DNA from: Sinorhizobium medicae
GTDB lineage: Bacteria; Pseudomonadota; Alphaproteobacteria; Rhizobiales; Rhizobiaceae
DNA length: 64,000 bases
NCBI RefSeq assembly: GCF_007827695.1
Contig: NZ_VITA01000024.1
Coordinates: 1-64,000 of the forward strand
Direction of reading: 5' to 3'
Shown: positions 62,997-64,000 of the stretch, piece by piece
How the letters are laid out: every line of letters starts with the position of its first letter
How positions within the stretch are numbered: the first letter of the stretch is position 1
The notes under the pieces: model-generated
Databases searched by the model: none
The model's input: only the letters and a program-made list of their open reading frames with translations
Told to the model about the DNA's origin: nothing
Translations under genes and position numbers: made by a program

Positions 62997-63286
62997 AGAC
63001 CTCCGACCCGATTTCCAACCAGGTCTTTTCGACATCCTTCCTGCTGTTTGCCCAGTACGGCGGCAAGGCGGTTATTCCAGTCGAGGATGTCTGCCGAGAC
63101 TATTTCAACCATCTCACGCCGAACAAGTTTTTGCGCAAGGTTGGATCTGGTGAGATCGCTCTGCCTGTCGTGCGCGCGGAAACGTCGCAGAAATGTCAGA
63201 AGGGTGTCTACTTGCAGGATCTGGCAGATTATCTGGACCAGCGGCGCGAAACGGCACTGAGGGAATTCCGTCAACTGCACCGATGA
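62993..63286 (+). CDS. PrtN-like pyocin activator family protein
   Basis: A 97-residue protein with the family signature LLFAQYGGKAVIPVEDVCRD, then HLTPNKFLRKVGSGEI, LPVVRAETSQKCQKGVYLQD and LADYLDQRRETA. In Pseudomonas, PrtN activates pyocin genes by allowing read-through of a terminator or promoter activation after RecA-dependent loss of PrtR. Here it is the last gene of the rightward unit controlled from the second operator pair. Confidence 0.85.
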   Translation: MKTSDPISNQVFSTSFLLFAQYGGKAVIPVEDVCRDYFNHLTPNKFLRKVGSGEIALPVVRAETSQKCQKGVYLQDLADYLDQRRETALREFRQLHR

Positions 63287-63446
63287 AAACATAAGACGCC
63301 GATACTGCGCTGTCTTGCCCTCTGACCGCGCCGTTTGTGCGTATCGCCTTCACCGAGACTCGTCCGCTTTCGACTGCGGCAGCTCGTTCCTCGTTGTACC
63401 ACCCTGATCCTGCGCCGCTGATCGCGATGCGCAGATCAGCGAATCA

Positions 63447-64000
63447 TTAGATCGGGACCGCAAGCCCGAGAGCCAGCTTGCGATGCAGAACACGGTGGCA
63501 GTTGGCGCACAAGCATTTCAGGTCGGCCGTTATCGATTTGTGACCGGGCTGCATCTTAGCAACGTGGGTTCGGTGGTGATGAACCTCGATGCAGGCGGAA
63601 CCGGCTTCATCGCCATAGCGCTCGGCGGGATCAAGCTCACAATCCTCACAAAAAAGGCGCCCATGCTGTGCGATGAATTCGTCTCGCTTTTGCTTTGCCA
63701 GACCAGGTTGCCGCTCGCGTTGCAGGTGGGAGACGATCTTCGGATTGCCCTCAATCCAGCTTCGTTCCTCTTCGGTCGGTGTGAACCGGATCAGCTCTGA
63801 TTCGATCTCAGGCGAATAAGGCTTGGGGCGGACGGCAGCGCCATTTTTCGCTACGATCCAGAGGCCCGCCTCTTCGAGCAGTTCGAAACAGATCTGTCCC
63901 CAGCCGGCGCTAAAGTGGCCGGGATGGATCTCTATTCCAAGCGCCTCCTCCAGGGCCAGACCGAACACCTTTTTAGGAGCGAGGGGAACCCCGTCGTCGG
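63447..64000 (-). CDS. HNH endonuclease-like protein (partial at the window edge)
   Basis: The frame is open to the edge (PLAPKKVFGLALEEALG at its left-most visible start), so the N-terminus is outside. The C-terminal part has a HNH-type pattern: CEDCELDPAERYGDEAG, EVHHHRTHVAKM and LCANCHRVLHRK, with Cys pairs for zinc. It is probably a restriction or homing-type HNH nuclease near the phage edge. Direction is opposite to the PrtN-like gene. Confidence 0.75.
   Translation of the reverse strand, partial: DDGVPLAPKKVFGLALEEALGIEIHPGHFSAGWGQICFELLEEAGLWIVAKNGAAVRPKPYSPEIESELIRFTPTEEERSWIEGNPKIVSHLQRERQPGLAKQKRDEFIAQHGRLFCEDCELDPAERYGDEAGSACIEVHHHRTHVAKMQPGHKSITADLKCLCANCHRVLHRKLALGLAVPI

Overview
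The window looks like the chromosome of a high-GC alphaproteobacterium of the Rhizobiales, most like Sinorhizobium/Ensifer. This is inferred from gene content and protein style (CobT/CobS pair, BigR-type ArsR regulator with its beta-lactamase-like hydrolase, extended UvrB, DUF1289 plus retropepsin pair); no database search was possible. It falls into two parts: host chromosome (about 1-19,110) and a lambda-like prophage or prophage-derived island (about 19,110 to the right edge, where it is still open).

Host part: the tail of an IS110-like transposase, diacylglycerol kinase, cobT and cobS (divergent), a DUF1289/retropepsin pair, a two-gene ABC exporter, a sulfur-stress pair (bigR/blh), an extensin-like lipoprotein, a triple-Kazal lipoprotein, a Cache chemoreceptor, a thioesterase with a membrane protein, a DUF486 protein, uvrB with long extensions, a Gly-rich secreted protein, a J-domain protein, cspA with a clear terminator, and dusA.

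The element is joined to the 5' end of dusA, with a tyrosine recombinase pointing away from it, which is the layout of dusA-associated integrases. Next comes an 8-9 kb cargo segment (20.3-28.2 kb) with decayed pieces (hicB, integrase, istB, a thioredoxin fragment) and secreted proteins: a CxxCH haem-motif protein, a subtilase with an exported partner, a tandem thioredoxin, a small secreted protein and a necrosis-inducing (NLP) protein with a degenerate signature.

From 28.4 to 53.1 kb the minus strand carries the late genes. Read in transcription order they follow lambda: Z-like, Nu1, A, W, B, C, a scaffold-like gene, D, E, an FI-position coiled coil, FII, U-like, V, G/GT (with a GGGAAAG -1 frameshift site), tape measure, tail tip, NlpC/P60-like, J, fibre proteins, endolysin, spanin-like pair and holin. 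Plus-strand accessory genes interrupt it: an omptin protease with all four catalytic residues, a lipoprotein and two tiny membrane proteins. Upstream, the early leftward operon (60.1 to 53.86 kb) runs cro-like, CII-like, small coupled genes, a ParB/MT-A70 methyltransferase fusion, a replication initiator with an iteron-like cluster inside it, and a NusG paralogue followed by a terminator just before the late genes. A CI/LexA-like repressor is divergent from cro. Two operator pairs, each with 40 bp spacing, mark the cro/cI gap and a second divergent promoter region at 61.4-61.56 kb. The rightward genes end in a PrtN-like activator, and a partial HNH nuclease runs off the window. No CRISPR array, rRNA or tRNA was seen.
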